Part shown: piece by piece, positions 8,768-17,284 of the stretch
How positions within the stretch are numbered: position 1 is the first letter of the stretch
How the letters are laid out: each line of letters begins with the position of its first letter
DNA from: Ruegeria sediminis
GTDB lineage: Bacteria; Pseudomonadota; Alphaproteobacteria; Rhodobacterales; Rhodobacteraceae
NCBI RefSeq assembly: GCF_005938215.1
Contig: NZ_VCPD01000007.1
Location: 124,001-188,000 of the forward strand
Length of the DNA stretch: 64,000 bases
Reading direction: 5' to 3'
Translations under genes and position numbers: made by a program
Notes under the pieces: generated by a model
What the model saw: only the letters and a program-made list of their open reading frames with translations
Databases searched by the model: none
Told to the model about the DNA's origin: nothing

Positions 8768-9792
8768 AGCTGAGCCCGCGCGAGGCAGACGGCTATTTCG
8801 CCAAGCCGGACGCGGACAAGGCGGGATTGCTGATTTACGGCGTCGACGCGATGCGGGTGGCGCTCAAGCGGCAGCAGGTGATCGCGGCGCTTCTGGGCCC
8901 GAATGCCGAAGAGGAAATGCGCCTGACGCGCCTGCCCGGCGGCGAGTTGCGCGGCGACCCCGCGCTGCTGCTGGACGCGATCAAGGCGGTCGGCTTCTTT
9001 CCGGGGCCGCGCGCCGTGTTTGTCGAGGATGCAACCGACGCCGCCGCCCCGGCGATCGTGACCGCGCTTGAGGAATGGCGGCCGGGCGACGCCCAGATCA
9101 TCGTCACCGCCGGCCAGCTGAAGGCCAGTTCGGCCCTGCGCAAGGCGTTCGAGACCCATCGCAATGCCTATGCGGCCGGGATCTACGACGACCCGCCCTC
9201 GCGAAGCGAGATCGAACGGGTGCTGGCCCAGGCCGGCATCCGCAGCGTTCCGCGCGATGCGATGGCGGCGCTGACCGAACTGGCGGCCAGTCTCGGCCCC
9301 GGAGATTTCGCCCAGACCATTGAAAAACTGGCGCTTTACAAGCGCGACGACGAAGCGGACCTGAGCGTTGACGACATCGAAGCCTGCGCGCCGCGCTCGA
9401 CCGAGGCCGCGCTTGACGACGTGCTGAACGTGGTGGCCGAGGGGCGCACGGGCGAGATCGGGCCGCTGATGCGGCGGCTGCAGGCGCAGGGCACCAACGC
9501 CGTCGGCCTGTGCATCGGCGCGACCCGGCATTTCCGCACCCTTTATGCCTGCGCCTCGGATCCGGGCGGAGCGGCGCAGGGCATCGGCAAGCTGCGCCCG
9601 CCGGTCTTCGGAAAGCGCCGCGACCGGATCCTGCGGCAGGCGCAGGGCTGGGGCGCGCCCAAGCTCGAGACCGCGCTGACGGTGCTGACGGACACCGACC
9701 TGAGCCTGCGCTCGGCGGGCCAGACCGCGCCCGCCATGGCGCTGGTCGAGCGCGCCATGATCCGGCTTGCCATGCTGGCCCGCTCACGCTGA
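8764..9792 (+). CDS. holA: DNA polymerase III delta subunit
   Basis: A 342-residue clamp-loader subunit that opens the beta clamp during replication. It matches HolA in length and plan: an N-terminal DnaA-like AAA+ domain without a functional P-loop, a central DFAQTIEKLALYK helix, and a C-terminal collar helical domain. Motifs visible include LLIYGVDAMRV, FVEDATDAAAPAI and LPPVFGKRRDRI-type residues near 277-288. It is the last gene of the operon; an inverted repeat spans its stop codon. Confidence 0.93.
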   Translation: MKLSPREADGYFAKPDADKAGLLIYGVDAMRVALKRQQVIAALLGPNAEEEMRLTRLPGGELRGDPALLLDAIKAVGFFPGPRAVFVEDATDAAAPAIVTALEEWRPGDAQIIVTAGQLKASSALRKAFETHRNAYAAGIYDDPPSRSEIERVLAQAGIRSVPRDAMAALTELAASLGPGDFAQTIEKLALYKRDDEADLSVDDIEACAPRSTEAALDDVLNVVAEGRTGEIGPLMRRLQAQGTNAVGLCIGATRHFRTLYACASDPGGAAQGIGKLRPPVFGKRRDRILRQAQGWGAPKLETALTVLTDTDLSLRSAGQTAPAMALVERAMIRLAMLARSR

Positions 9793-9834
9793 AGTGAGCG
9801 GTGGCGGGTTCCCCCTTGACGGATGACCGCCACC
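9781..9834 (+). other. Two inverted repeats around the holA stop codon
   Basis: CGCTCAC (9781-9787) pairs with GTGAGCG (9794-9800), and GGTGGCGG (9800-9807) pairs with CCGCCACC (9827-9834). Neither is followed by a T run, so they are not classical terminators. They may act as 3' stabilising or weak termination structures between holA and the GST gene. Confidence 0.35.
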
Positions 9835-9874
9835 CGCCAATCTGACCGGCACACCGATCAAAAGGAAACGCATC

Positions 9875-10471
9875 ATGTACAAGGTCTATGGGAGTCTTCT
9901 GAGCCGCACGTCGCGGGTGCTGTGGCTGCTGGAGGAACTGGGGCAGGAGTACGAATTCATCAAGGCCGGCCCGCATGATCCCAAGGTGCTGGCGCTGAAC
10001 CCGTCGGGCAAGGTGCCGGTGCTGGTCGACGGCGACACCGTGATCACCGACAGCTCGGCGATCCTGTTCTACCTGGCCGACAAGCACGGGCAATTGACCT
10101 ATCCGGCGGGCACCACGGAGCGGGCGCAGCAGGATTCGCTGTTCTTCGCCCTGCTGGACGAGTTCGACGCGCTGCTTTGGACCAAGGCCCGCCACGGCTT
10201 CGTCCTGCCCGAGGACAAGCGCGTGCCGCAGGTCTCGGACAGCCTGAAATGGGAATTCGACCGAAATTTCGGGCGCATGGGCGAGAGGTTCAAGGGACCG
10301 TTCCTGCAGGGCGACAAGATGACGATTGCCGACATCCTGTGCGTCCACTGCATGAGCTGGGCCAAGAGCGCCGGGTTCCCGATGAATTCGGACGTGCTGA
10401 AGGCCTATGGCAAGGAAATGCGCAACCGGCCGGCATACCTGCGCATGGGCGCGCTGGCCGAGGCGGCCTAG
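9875..10471 (+). CDS. Glutathione S-transferase family protein
   Basis: A 198-residue cytosolic GST. The N-terminal thioredoxin-like domain begins YGSLLSRTSRVLWLLEELG, with the likely activating Ser near residue 7. It includes GKVPVLVDGD with the cis-proline and the TDSSAILFYLADK motif that binds the glutamyl part of glutathione. The helical C-terminal domain has MTIADILCVHCMSW, the conserved N-capping motif. The substrate is unknown. The gene stands alone with a weak ribosome binding site (AAAGGAAAC) and overlaps the convergent flavoprotein by four bases. Confidence 0.9.
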   Translation: MYKVYGSLLSRTSRVLWLLEELGQEYEFIKAGPHDPKVLALNPSGKVPVLVDGDTVITDSSAILFYLADKHGQLTYPAGTTERAQQDSLFFALLDEFDALLWTKARHGFVLPEDKRVPQVSDSLKWEFDRNFGRMGERFKGPFLQGDKMTIADILCVHCMSWAKSAGFPMNSDVLKAYGKEMRNRPAYLRMGALAEAA

Positions 10472-11655
10472 ATTTCTCCGTTCCGCAGCCAGTCGGCGGC
10501 GGAACGGCCGGCCCACCGGCCGGTGGCGAGGCAGGCGGTCAGCAGGTAGCCACCCGTCGGGGCCTCCCAATCCAGCATCTCGCCGGCGCAGAACACCCCC
10601 GGCAGCGCGCTCAGCATGAGACCCTCGTCCAGCGCCGCGCGCCGGACGCCGCCAGCGGTCGAGATCGCCTCGTCCAGCGGGCGCAACCCGGCATGGCGGA
10701 CCGGCAGGCGCTTGATCAGACGCGCCAGATCCGCCGGATCCTGCGGCAGGGGCCGCGCGAATTCCAGCAGCAGAGCGGTTCGCACCGGGCCGAGATTCAG
10801 GACCTTGCGCAGGTGGTTGGACAGGCTGGTCTTGCCGCGCGGTCTGCTCAGGCGGCGGATCAGGTCGTCGGGCGGCAGGTCCGGCAACAGGTCGATGAAA
10901 AGCTCGGCGCCCTGGCGAACCGGCTTGCAGACCGTGTAGATGCCGCCGCCTTCGAGTCCCCGGGCCGAGATCACCGCCTCGCCCCGTGTGCGGATAGATC
11001 CGGCCAGCAGGCCCACACCCTTGACCGGTTCGCCGAAAAGCGGCCGCATGTGATCGGACCAGTTGACCAGCAGCCCGGCATTTGCCGGGGCAAACTCGGC
11101 TAGGGCAACGCCCGTGTCCCGCAGAACCGGCGCCCAAGCGCCGTCCGAGCCGAGCCGCGACCAGCTCGCCCCGCCCAGCGCAAGCACCGTGGCGCCGGGT
11201 GTCAGTTTCTGCCTGCCCGCGGGCGTGTCGAAGAGCAGGGCGTCACCCTCCCACCCCACCCAGCGCCAGCGCGTCCGGATATCGACGCCCATCCCGGCAA
11301 GCCGCCCCAGCCAGGCGCGCAGCAAAGGCGACGCCTTCATCACGGTCGGAAACACCCGGCCGGTCGAACCGGTGAACAGGTCCTGCCCCAGATCGCTGGC
11401 CCAATCCTGCACCGCCTTGGCGTCGAATTCGGCGATCATGGGGCGCAACCAGTCGGCGGCCTCGTCATAAGCGCGAATCAGAGCTTCGAAAGGCTCGTCC
11501 TTGGTCAGGTTAAGCCCGGATTTCCCCGCCATCAGGAACTTGCGCGCGACCGAGGGCTTGGCTTCGGCCACGATCACGGCATGGCCCGCGCGGGCGAGTT
11601 CGCCGGCGGCCATCAGACCCGCCGGCCCCGCTCCGATCACAACTGCCTGCGCCAT
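10468..11655 (-). CDS. FAD-dependent flavoprotein, HI0933/TIGR03862 type
   Basis: A 395-residue protein with an N-terminal dinucleotide-binding fold (VVIGAGPAGLMAAGELARAGH) and the conserved KFLMAGKSGLNLTKDEPF segment that marks the HI0933-like flavoprotein family. A middle domain follows, then GVFCAGEMLDWEAPTGGYLLTACLATG, the C-terminal FAD contact. Family members are predicted oxidoreductases of unknown substrate; relatives have been implicated in tRNA or rRNA modification, but nothing here proves that. It shares a divergent region with the HNH gene. Confidence 0.88.
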   Translation of the reverse strand: MAQAVVIGAGPAGLMAAGELARAGHAVIVAEAKPSVARKFLMAGKSGLNLTKDEPFEALIRAYDEAADWLRPMIAEFDAKAVQDWASDLGQDLFTGSTGRVFPTVMKASPLLRAWLGRLAGMGVDIRTRWRWVGWEGDALLFDTPAGRQKLTPGATVLALGGASWSRLGSDGAWAPVLRDTGVALAEFAPANAGLLVNWSDHMRPLFGEPVKGVGLLAGSIRTRGEAVISARGLEGGGIYTVCKPVRQGAELFIDLLPDLPPDDLIRRLSRPRGKTSLSNHLRKVLNLGPVRTALLLEFARPLPQDPADLARLIKRLPVRHAGLRPLDEAISTAGGVRRAALDEGLMLSALPGVFCAGEMLDWEAPTGGYLLTACLATGRWAGRSAADWLRNGEI

Positions 11656-11718
11656 GCCTCTTGCCTCATGCCTGTGATGGGGCGACCCTGCGGTTCACCT
11701 GACGAACCGGGGAACATG

Positions 11719-12009
11719 ATGTCCGAGCCCATCTGCCCACTCTGCGACCGCCCGATCCCCGACGGGAACGGCAGCCTGCACCATCTGATCCCAAAACTGA
11801 AGGGCGGCAAGGGCGGACCGACGGTGCTGCTGCATCAGATCTGCCACAAGGAAATCCATGCCACGCTGACCGAGGCGGAGCTGGCGCGGGACTACAGCAC
11901 GGTCGCAGCCCTGCGCGCCCATCCGCGGCTGGCGAAGTTCCTGGCCTGGGTCGGCAAGCGCCCGCCCGGGTTCCGGTCGAAAGTGCCGGGCAGGCGCCGG
12001 ATGCGGTGA
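11719..12009 (+). CDS. Small HNH-type zinc protein
   Basis: A 96-residue protein that starts MSEPICPLCDRPIP. It has CPLC, then SLHHLIPKLKGGKGG and LLHQICHKEIHA, the CxxC, HH and C...H pattern of a compact HNH nuclease fold. Related stand-alone proteins are common in this bacterial group and are usually labelled HNH endonuclease, but no substrate is known. Two adjacent ATGs occur at 11716 and 11719; I prefer 11719 because it gives better spacing from GGGGA. It is convergent with the crotonase gene 11 bases away. The restriction partners that HNH domains often have are absent. Confidence 0.8.
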   Translation: MSEPICPLCDRPIPDGNGSLHHLIPKLKGGKGGPTVLLHQICHKEIHATLTEAELARDYSTVAALRAHPRLAKFLAWVGKRPPGFRSKVPGRRRMR

Positions 12010-12020
12010 GGGGCGCCGCC

Positions 12021-12629
12021 CTAGCGGCACAGATCAGCGATTCCGGCCGCAATCTGCGGCTTGGCGGCGACGCTGTCGGCGACCAGGTCCCGGGCCACCT
12101 GCATCAGCGCGTCCGGTTCCACCACCCGATCCACGAGGCCGAAGGCATAAGCCTCTTTCGCGGTGATCTTCTGCCCCGCCATCAGGATCAGCTTGGTCCG
12201 GGCCGGGCCGATCAGGGCGGCCATGCGTTTCGGGTCCGAGGGCTGCGGCAGAAAGCCAAGTCGCATCACCGGATAGAAGAACATCGCCGAGGGAACGGCG
12301 ATCCGCAGGTCGCAGGCCAGCGCCATGCCGTTCGCCCCGCCAGCCAGCGTGCCGTTCAGCGCCGCCACGGTCAGGCAGGGCAGCGCCGCTATCGCCCCCG
12401 AGAGCCGTTCCCACACGCCCGACGTGGCAAGCCCCGTCCGCGCCTCGTCCAGATCGGCCCCGGCGCTGAACACTTTGCCCTTGCCCGTCAGGACCAGCGC
12501 CTTGGCCTGGTGCGCGGCCTCGGCGATTTCCGCCAGTTCGGTCAGCATCGCCTCGGTCAGCGAATTGGCCTTGTCGGGGCGGTTGATGGTGACGATCCAC
12601 AACCCCTCCTCTTTCACCAGTTCGATCAT
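12021..12629 (-). CDS. Crotonase-fold (enoyl-CoA hydratase-like) protein lacking both catalytic glutamates
   Basis: A 202-residue crotonase-superfamily protein. It shows the opening VTINRPDKANSLTEAML, KVFSAGADLDEA (oxyanion hole), LAGGANGMALACDLRIAV and the FYPVMRLGFLPQP helix. The superfamily acts on acyl-CoA thioesters. By alignment from memory with mitochondrial enoyl-CoA hydratase, the two catalytic glutamates (in GGGCELA and in QPEILLG) are replaced here by Gly and Val, so ordinary hydratase activity is unlikely. It is shorter than the usual about 260 residues. The start ATG overlaps the SDR stop as ATGA, so the two are coupled. Confidence 0.85.
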   Translation of the reverse strand: MIELVKEEGLWIVTINRPDKANSLTEAMLTELAEIAEAAHQAKALVLTGKGKVFSAGADLDEARTGLATSGVWERLSGAIAALPCLTVAALNGTLAGGANGMALACDLRIAVPSAMFFYPVMRLGFLPQPSDPKRMAALIGPARTKLILMAGQKITAKEAYAFGLVDRVVEPDALMQVARDLVADSVAAKPQIAAGIADLCR

Positions 12630-13375
12630 GTCAGCCCCACCCGCCTGCGGATGTCCTCGTTTCGCAGCGAGATCTCGCCGCCGAGGAACTCGTCGGCGTC
12701 GGCGGAACACATCCAGAGCAGCGCCCGCGCCGGCCAGTCGGGCGGGATATGCGCGGACCAGTCCAGCTGGCTGACCGGGTTGATGCCGCTGGCCTTGATC
12801 TCGCGCTGCATCTGCGTCGCGACCGTGCCCGGGGACAGGCCCATGGCGCGGATGCCGTGATGGCGTTCTTCCAGGTGCAGGCACTGGGTCAGCATGACGG
12901 CACCGGCCTTGGAGGCGCAATAGTGACTCCAGGCTTCGACCGGATTGTGCGCCGCGCCCGAGGAAATGGTCACGATCGTGCCACCGCCGGCCTTGCGCAT
13001 CACCGGCAGGGCGGCCCTCATGCCGTGGAACACGCCCTTGAGATTGATGTCGATGACATGGCTCCAGGCCGCGGGATCGGCGCGGAACATGTGCGAGATC
13101 GGCTCCACCACGCCGGCGTTGCCGATCAGCACGTCAAGCCCGCCGAAACGCGCGACGCAGGCCGCAACGGCCTGCTCGACCTGGCCGAAGTCGCTGACGT
13201 CACAGGGCAGAGCGATGGCCTTGTCGCCGATCTCGGCCGCCAGGGACGCGATCTGGTCGCCGCCGCGCGCCGCCAGCGCCACATTCGCCCCGGCGGCCGC
13301 GAAGATGCGTCCGGCCTCGGCCCCGATCCCCCGGCTTGCGCCGGTGATCAGAACGGTTTTTCCCTGCATGTCCAT
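12626..13375 (-). CDS. Short-chain dehydrogenase/reductase
   Basis: A 249-residue SDR oxidoreductase with the NAD(P)-binding GASRGIG motif near residues 13-19, the DVLIGNAGV structural motif, the catalytic serine in TISSGAA, and Tyr/Lys in YCASK. The substrate cannot be predicted. I start at MDMQGKTVLITG (13375); a reading frame continues upstream but lacks family similarity. It lies directly before the crotonase-fold gene and overlaps it by four bases, so the pair may act on the same acyl or hydroxyacyl compound. Confidence 0.9.
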   Translation of the reverse strand: MDMQGKTVLITGASRGIGAEAGRIFAAAGANVALAARGGDQIASLAAEIGDKAIALPCDVSDFGQVEQAVAACVARFGGLDVLIGNAGVVEPISHMFRADPAAWSHVIDINLKGVFHGMRAALPVMRKAGGGTIVTISSGAAHNPVEAWSHYCASKAGAVMLTQCLHLEERHHGIRAMGLSPGTVATQMQREIKASGINPVSQLDWSAHIPPDWPARALLWMCSADADEFLGGEISLRNEDIRRRVGLT

Positions 13376-13509
13376 GGCTCTGCCCTTTTGATCCGTTGCC
13401 GGAATCAAGTCGTACCCCGCAATCGGGCAAAGGGTCCAGCCCTTCCCCCCTTGACGCCCGAAGCCCAAGACCCGACGATGCCCGCGAAATTGAACAAGAA
13501 GGGTTCCCC

Positions 13510-15033
13510 ATGTCCGTTTTATTCCGCCGCAGTTGCGGCGCCGCGATTGCCTATGCCGTTGCCACCCAGGGCGCCTGGGCAGATCTGACCGCAGACCAGG
13601 TCTGGGCCGATTGGCAGACCTATCTGGGCGGAATGGGATACGAGGTGTCCGGCGACAAGAGCAGCGCGGGCGACGTCACCACCATCAGCAACATGACCAT
13701 GACGATGGCGCTGCCCGAGGAAGACGGCCAGTTCGCCATGACGATCCCCGAGATGACGCTGACCGAAAACGGCGACGGGACCGTCAGCCTGGGCCTGCCG
13801 GCCTCGTTCCCGATGGTGATCGACGGCAAGGCGGACGGCGAATCCTTCCGCGCGGAACTGACCTATTCGCATGACGGAATGACCGTGGTGGTCTCGGGCA
13901 GCCCCGAAGAGATGACCTATGACTATTCCGCGGCCAGGATCGGGGTCGCGCTGGCGTCGATCGAGGCCGACGGCGAGACCATGCCGGACGACGTGGTCTC
14001 GGCGGCGATGAACATGGTCAACGTTGCCGGCATGTCGAAGATGACCATCGGCGAAAGCCGGGACCTGGATCAGAGCTTCACCGCCGACTCGCTGAGCTAT
14101 GACGTCGCATTCGACGATCCGGAATCGCAGGATGCGGGAAAACTGAAGGGCAACCTGAACACGCTGACCTTCGAAGGCAGCGGCACGGTGCCGTCCGACA
14201 TGAACACCGCCGATTATCAGAGCATGATCGAAGCCGGGTTCAATTTCGCGGGCGAATTCAACTTTGCTTCGGGCTCGACCGAAATCGCCGGCAGCGGCGA
14301 GGGCGAAGAGTTCACCATGAGCAGCGTCTCGGAGGGCGGCCGCTTCGCGATCGTCACGGATGCCGACCATATCGGATACGACATCGCGCAGAACGGCGTG
14401 AAGCTGGCGGTGAACACGGTGGAGCTGCCTTTCCCGATCGAACTGGCGATGGCGCAGGCGGGGATCAAGTTCGAGATCCCGGTGCAAGCCTCGGACGAAG
14501 AGCAACCTTTCGCCTTCGCTATGAACCTGACCGAATTCACCATGTCCGACGCGATCTGGGGCATGTTCGACCCGGCCGGTGCGCTGCCGCGCGATCCGGC
14601 GACCATCGCGCTGGACACCAGCGGCACCGCCAAGGTCAAGGTGAACTTCCTCGACCCCGAGGTGGCGGAGACGCTGGAAGCCACCAACACCCCGCCGGGA
14701 GAGCTGCATTCGCTGAAGATCAACCAGCTGTTGGTGGCGATGATCGGCGCCAAGCTGACCGGCAGCGGCGAGTTCACCTTTGACAATTCCAACCTCGAAG
14801 CTTTCGACGGAATGCCGGCGCCTTCGGGCATCGCCAAGCTGCAGCTCGTCGGAGCGAACGCGCTGATCGACAAGCTGATCGGCATGGGCCTGATGACCGA
14901 CAACGACGCCATGGGCGCGCGGATGATGATGGGCATGTTCGGCGTTCCGGGCGATGCGCCCGACACGCTGAACTCGACCATCGAGATCAACGAGCAGGGC
15001 CAGATCCTGGCGAACGGTCAGCGCATCAAGTGA
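13510..15033 (+). CDS. DUF2125-family exported protein
   Basis: A 507-residue protein with a cleavable signal peptide (cleavage probably after GAWA near residue 23), then a long beta-rich, acidic and Met-rich repetitive body with recurring segments such as MTMTMALPEEDG and MTLTENGDGTVSLGLP. This matches the alphaproteobacterial DUF2125 family, whose function is unknown; the elongated beta architecture suggests an envelope protein. It has its own weak terminator at 15056 and no obvious operon partner. Confidence 0.82.
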   Translation: MSVLFRRSCGAAIAYAVATQGAWADLTADQVWADWQTYLGGMGYEVSGDKSSAGDVTTISNMTMTMALPEEDGQFAMTIPEMTLTENGDGTVSLGLPASFPMVIDGKADGESFRAELTYSHDGMTVVVSGSPEEMTYDYSAARIGVALASIEADGETMPDDVVSAAMNMVNVAGMSKMTIGESRDLDQSFTADSLSYDVAFDDPESQDAGKLKGNLNTLTFEGSGTVPSDMNTADYQSMIEAGFNFAGEFNFASGSTEIAGSGEGEEFTMSSVSEGGRFAIVTDADHIGYDIAQNGVKLAVNTVELPFPIELAMAQAGIKFEIPVQASDEEQPFAFAMNLTEFTMSDAIWGMFDPAGALPRDPATIALDTSGTAKVKVNFLDPEVAETLEATNTPPGELHSLKINQLLVAMIGAKLTGSGEFTFDNSNLEAFDGMPAPSGIAKLQLVGANALIDKLIGMGLMTDNDAMGARMMMGMFGVPGDAPDTLNSTIEINEQGQILANGQRIK

Positions 15034-15055
15034 TCCTGACAACCGGAAAACGCGA

Positions 15056-15081
15056 AGGGGCCGCCGTTTGCGCGGCCCTTT
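15056..15081 (+). terminator. Probable terminator after the DUF2125 gene
   Basis: GGGCCGC (15058-15064) pairs with GCGGCCC (15072-15078), followed by only three T residues. It lies 25 bases past the stop. The short T run makes it moderate evidence. Confidence 0.6.
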
Positions 15082-15150
15082 CCGTTGGAACCGGGTCTTG
15101 CAGGAGGCGCGGGCCGGGGCTAGGTCCAGAGTGAGTGGAATGGAGGCCTC

Positions 15151-16497
15151 ATGACCCGGACAGTCGAAGAAATCAGCCACGCCCTGATCGACGCCGCCCG
15201 CAAGGCGGGGGCCGAGGCCGCCGACGCCCTGGTGGTCGAGGGAACATCGGTCTCGGTCGAGGTGCGGAACGGGGCGCTGGAGAATGCCGAGCGGTCCGAA
15301 GGCACCGATCTGGGGCTGCGGGTTCTGCTGGGGAAACGGCAGGCGATCGTCTCGAGTTCGGACAGCCGGCCCGAGACCCTGACGGCGATGGCGGAACGCG
15401 CCGTCGCGATGGCGCGCGAAGCGCCCGAGGATCCCTTTGCCGGGCTGGCCGGCCCCGCCGAACTGGCGCGCGGTTGGGATGCGGCGGCGCTGGAGCTGTT
15501 CGATCCGGCCCCCGAACCCTCGGCCGAAATCCTGATGCAGGACGCGCTGGCGGCCGAGGCCGCGGCGCAGGCGGTCAAGGGGGTTTCCCAGGTCTCGGAC
15601 GCCGCGGCAGGCTATGGCACGCACCGGGTGCATCTGAGCGCCACCAACGGGTTTTCCGGCGGCTATGCCAGAAGCAGCCGCTCGATCTCGTGCGTGGCGA
15701 TCTCGGGGCACGGCACCGGGATGGAGCGCGATCATGACGGTGACGGGCGCACCTTTCAGGCCGACCTGCGCAGCGCCGAAGAGATCGGCCGCACTGCGGG
15801 CGAACGCGCGGTCGAGCGCGGCGGCGCGCGCAAGCCTGCCACGGGCACATTCCCGGTCCTGTTCGACGAACGCGTTTCCTCGTCCCTGATCGGGCATCTT
15901 ATGGCGGCCAGCAACGGCGCCGCGATCGCGCGGGGCGCCTCGTGGCTCAAGGACAGTCTGGGCGAACAGGTTCTGCCCGCGAATCTGTCGCTGGTCGAGG
16001 ACCCGCACCGTCCGCGCATCCCGGGGTCGCGCCCCTTCGATGCCGAGGGGCTGGCGACCCGAAAACGCAAGATCGTCGAGAACGGCATACTGACCGGCTG
16101 GACGCTGGATCTGTCGAGCGCGCGCAAGCTCGGGCTGTCGTCCACCGGCAATGCAGCGCGGGGCGTGTCGGGGCCGCCCTCGCCCAGCAACTGGAACCTG
16201 AGCCTGACCCAGGGCGACAAGAGCCGGGACGAGCTGCTGCGCGACATGGGCACGGGGCTGCTCGTGACGTCGATGATCGGCTCGACCATCAATCCGAACA
16301 CCGGCGACTATTCGCGCGGCGCCTCGGGTTTCTGGGTCGAGAACGGCGAGATCGCCTATCCGGTGAACGAATGCACCATCGCGGGCAACCTGCGCGACAT
16401 GCTGCGGCGGATCGTTCCCGCCAACGATGCCCGCGCCTACCTGTCGCGCGTGGTTCCGTCGTTGCTGATCGAAGGGATGACTCTTGCCGGCAACTGA
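15151..16497 (+). CDS. pmbA: TldD/PmbA-family metalloprotease component
   Basis: A 448-residue protein of the PmbA (TldE) type. In enterobacteria TldD and TldE form a complex that cleaves unfolded leader peptides, including microcin precursors. TldD carries the zinc HExxxH motif; this protein lacks it, as expected for the E partner. Conserved stretches are VEVRNGALENAERSEGTDLGLRV at the N terminus and SMIGSTINPNTGDYSRGASGFW with FWVENGEIAYPVNECTIAGN at the C terminus. No tldD is visible here. It overlaps the IMPase gene by 14 bases, starting a four-gene run to lpxK. Confidence 0.92.
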   Translation: MTRTVEEISHALIDAARKAGAEAADALVVEGTSVSVEVRNGALENAERSEGTDLGLRVLLGKRQAIVSSSDSRPETLTAMAERAVAMAREAPEDPFAGLAGPAELARGWDAAALELFDPAPEPSAEILMQDALAAEAAAQAVKGVSQVSDAAAGYGTHRVHLSATNGFSGGYARSSRSISCVAISGHGTGMERDHDGDGRTFQADLRSAEEIGRTAGERAVERGGARKPATGTFPVLFDERVSSSLIGHLMAASNGAAIARGASWLKDSLGEQVLPANLSLVEDPHRPRIPGSRPFDAEGLATRKRKIVENGILTGWTLDLSSARKLGLSSTGNAARGVSGPPSPSNWNLSLTQGDKSRDELLRDMGTGLLVTSMIGSTINPNTGDYSRGASGFWVENGEIAYPVNECTIAGNLRDMLRRIVPANDARAYLSRVVPSLLIEGMTLAGN

Positions 16498-17284
16498 CCT
16501 GTCCCTGCTGATCGACGCCGCCCTCGAGGCCGGGCGGATCGCCACCCGCTATACGGGCCGCACCGCGGAACGCTGGGACAAACCGCTGGGCGCCGGCCCG
16601 GTGACGGAGGCGGATCTGGCCGTCAACGCCATGCTCGAGGCCCGCCTGCCCGCCGCCCGGCCCGGATACGGCTGGCTGAGCGAGGAAACCGAGGATTCGA
16701 CCGCGCGGCTTGAGCGGGAGCGGGTGTTCATCATCGATCCGATCGACGGCACCCGCAGCTTTGCCGAAGGGTCGCGCACCTGGGCGCATTCCCTAGCGGT
16801 GGCTGAAAACGGCGTGGTGACGGCGGCGGTGATCTACCTGCCGATGCGCGATCTGCTCTATGCCGCGGCGGCAGGTCAGGGCGCGACGCTGAACGGCGTT
16901 CCGATCCTGGCGTCGCAGATCGCATCGCTGGATGAGGCCGAGATCCTGGCGGCCCGCCCGAACCTGGAAGGCCGGCATTGGCGCAGCGGGCGGGCGCCGA
17001 ACTTTACCCGGGCCTACCGGCCCTCGCTGGCCTACCGCATGGCGCTGGTGAGCCAGGGGCGGTTCGACGGCATGCTGACGCTGCGGCCCAGCTGGGAATG
17101 GGACATCGCCGCCGGGGATTTGATCCTGCGCGAGGCGCGGGGCAGATGCACCGATCGCGCCGGGAACCCGTTGCGGTTCAACAATCCGCATCCGCGTCTC
17201 GACGGGGTGATCGCGGGCGGCGAAAAGCTTCACACGCTCCTGCTGTCGCAGATCGATCCCGAAACCGCGGGGATCCGGCCGTGA
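16484..17284 (+). CDS. Inositol monophosphatase / CysQ-like phosphatase
   Basis: A 266-residue Mg-dependent phosphatase. Metal ligands are in the SEETED segment, in DPIDGTRSFAEG (DPIDGT motif), and in WEWDIAAGDLILREARG near the C terminus. The family includes inositol monophosphatase and 3'(2'),5'-bisphosphate nucleotidase; sequence alone does not decide which. The start is TTG at 16484, with GAAGGGA six to seven bases upstream and inside the end of pmbA; no in-frame ATG is available nearby. It lies directly before a Kdo-transferase-like gene. Confidence 0.88.
   Translation: MPATDLSLLIDAALEAGRIATRYTGRTAERWDKPLGAGPVTEADLAVNAMLEARLPAARPGYGWLSEETEDSTARLERERVFIIDPIDGTRSFAEGSRTWAHSLAVAENGVVTAAVIYLPMRDLLYAAAAGQGATLNGVPILASQIASLDEAEILAARPNLEGRHWRSGRAPNFTRAYRPSLAYRMALVSQGRFDGMLTLRPSWEWDIAAGDLILREARGRCTDRAGNPLRFNNPHPRLDGVIAGGEKLHTLLLSQIDPETAGIRP

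Noticed and set aside
13519-16545. A 1008-codon minus-strand open frame.
   Set aside because: It is antisense to the DUF2125 and pmbA genes, both well supported, and its predicted protein is low-complexity, as expected in GC-rich DNA.
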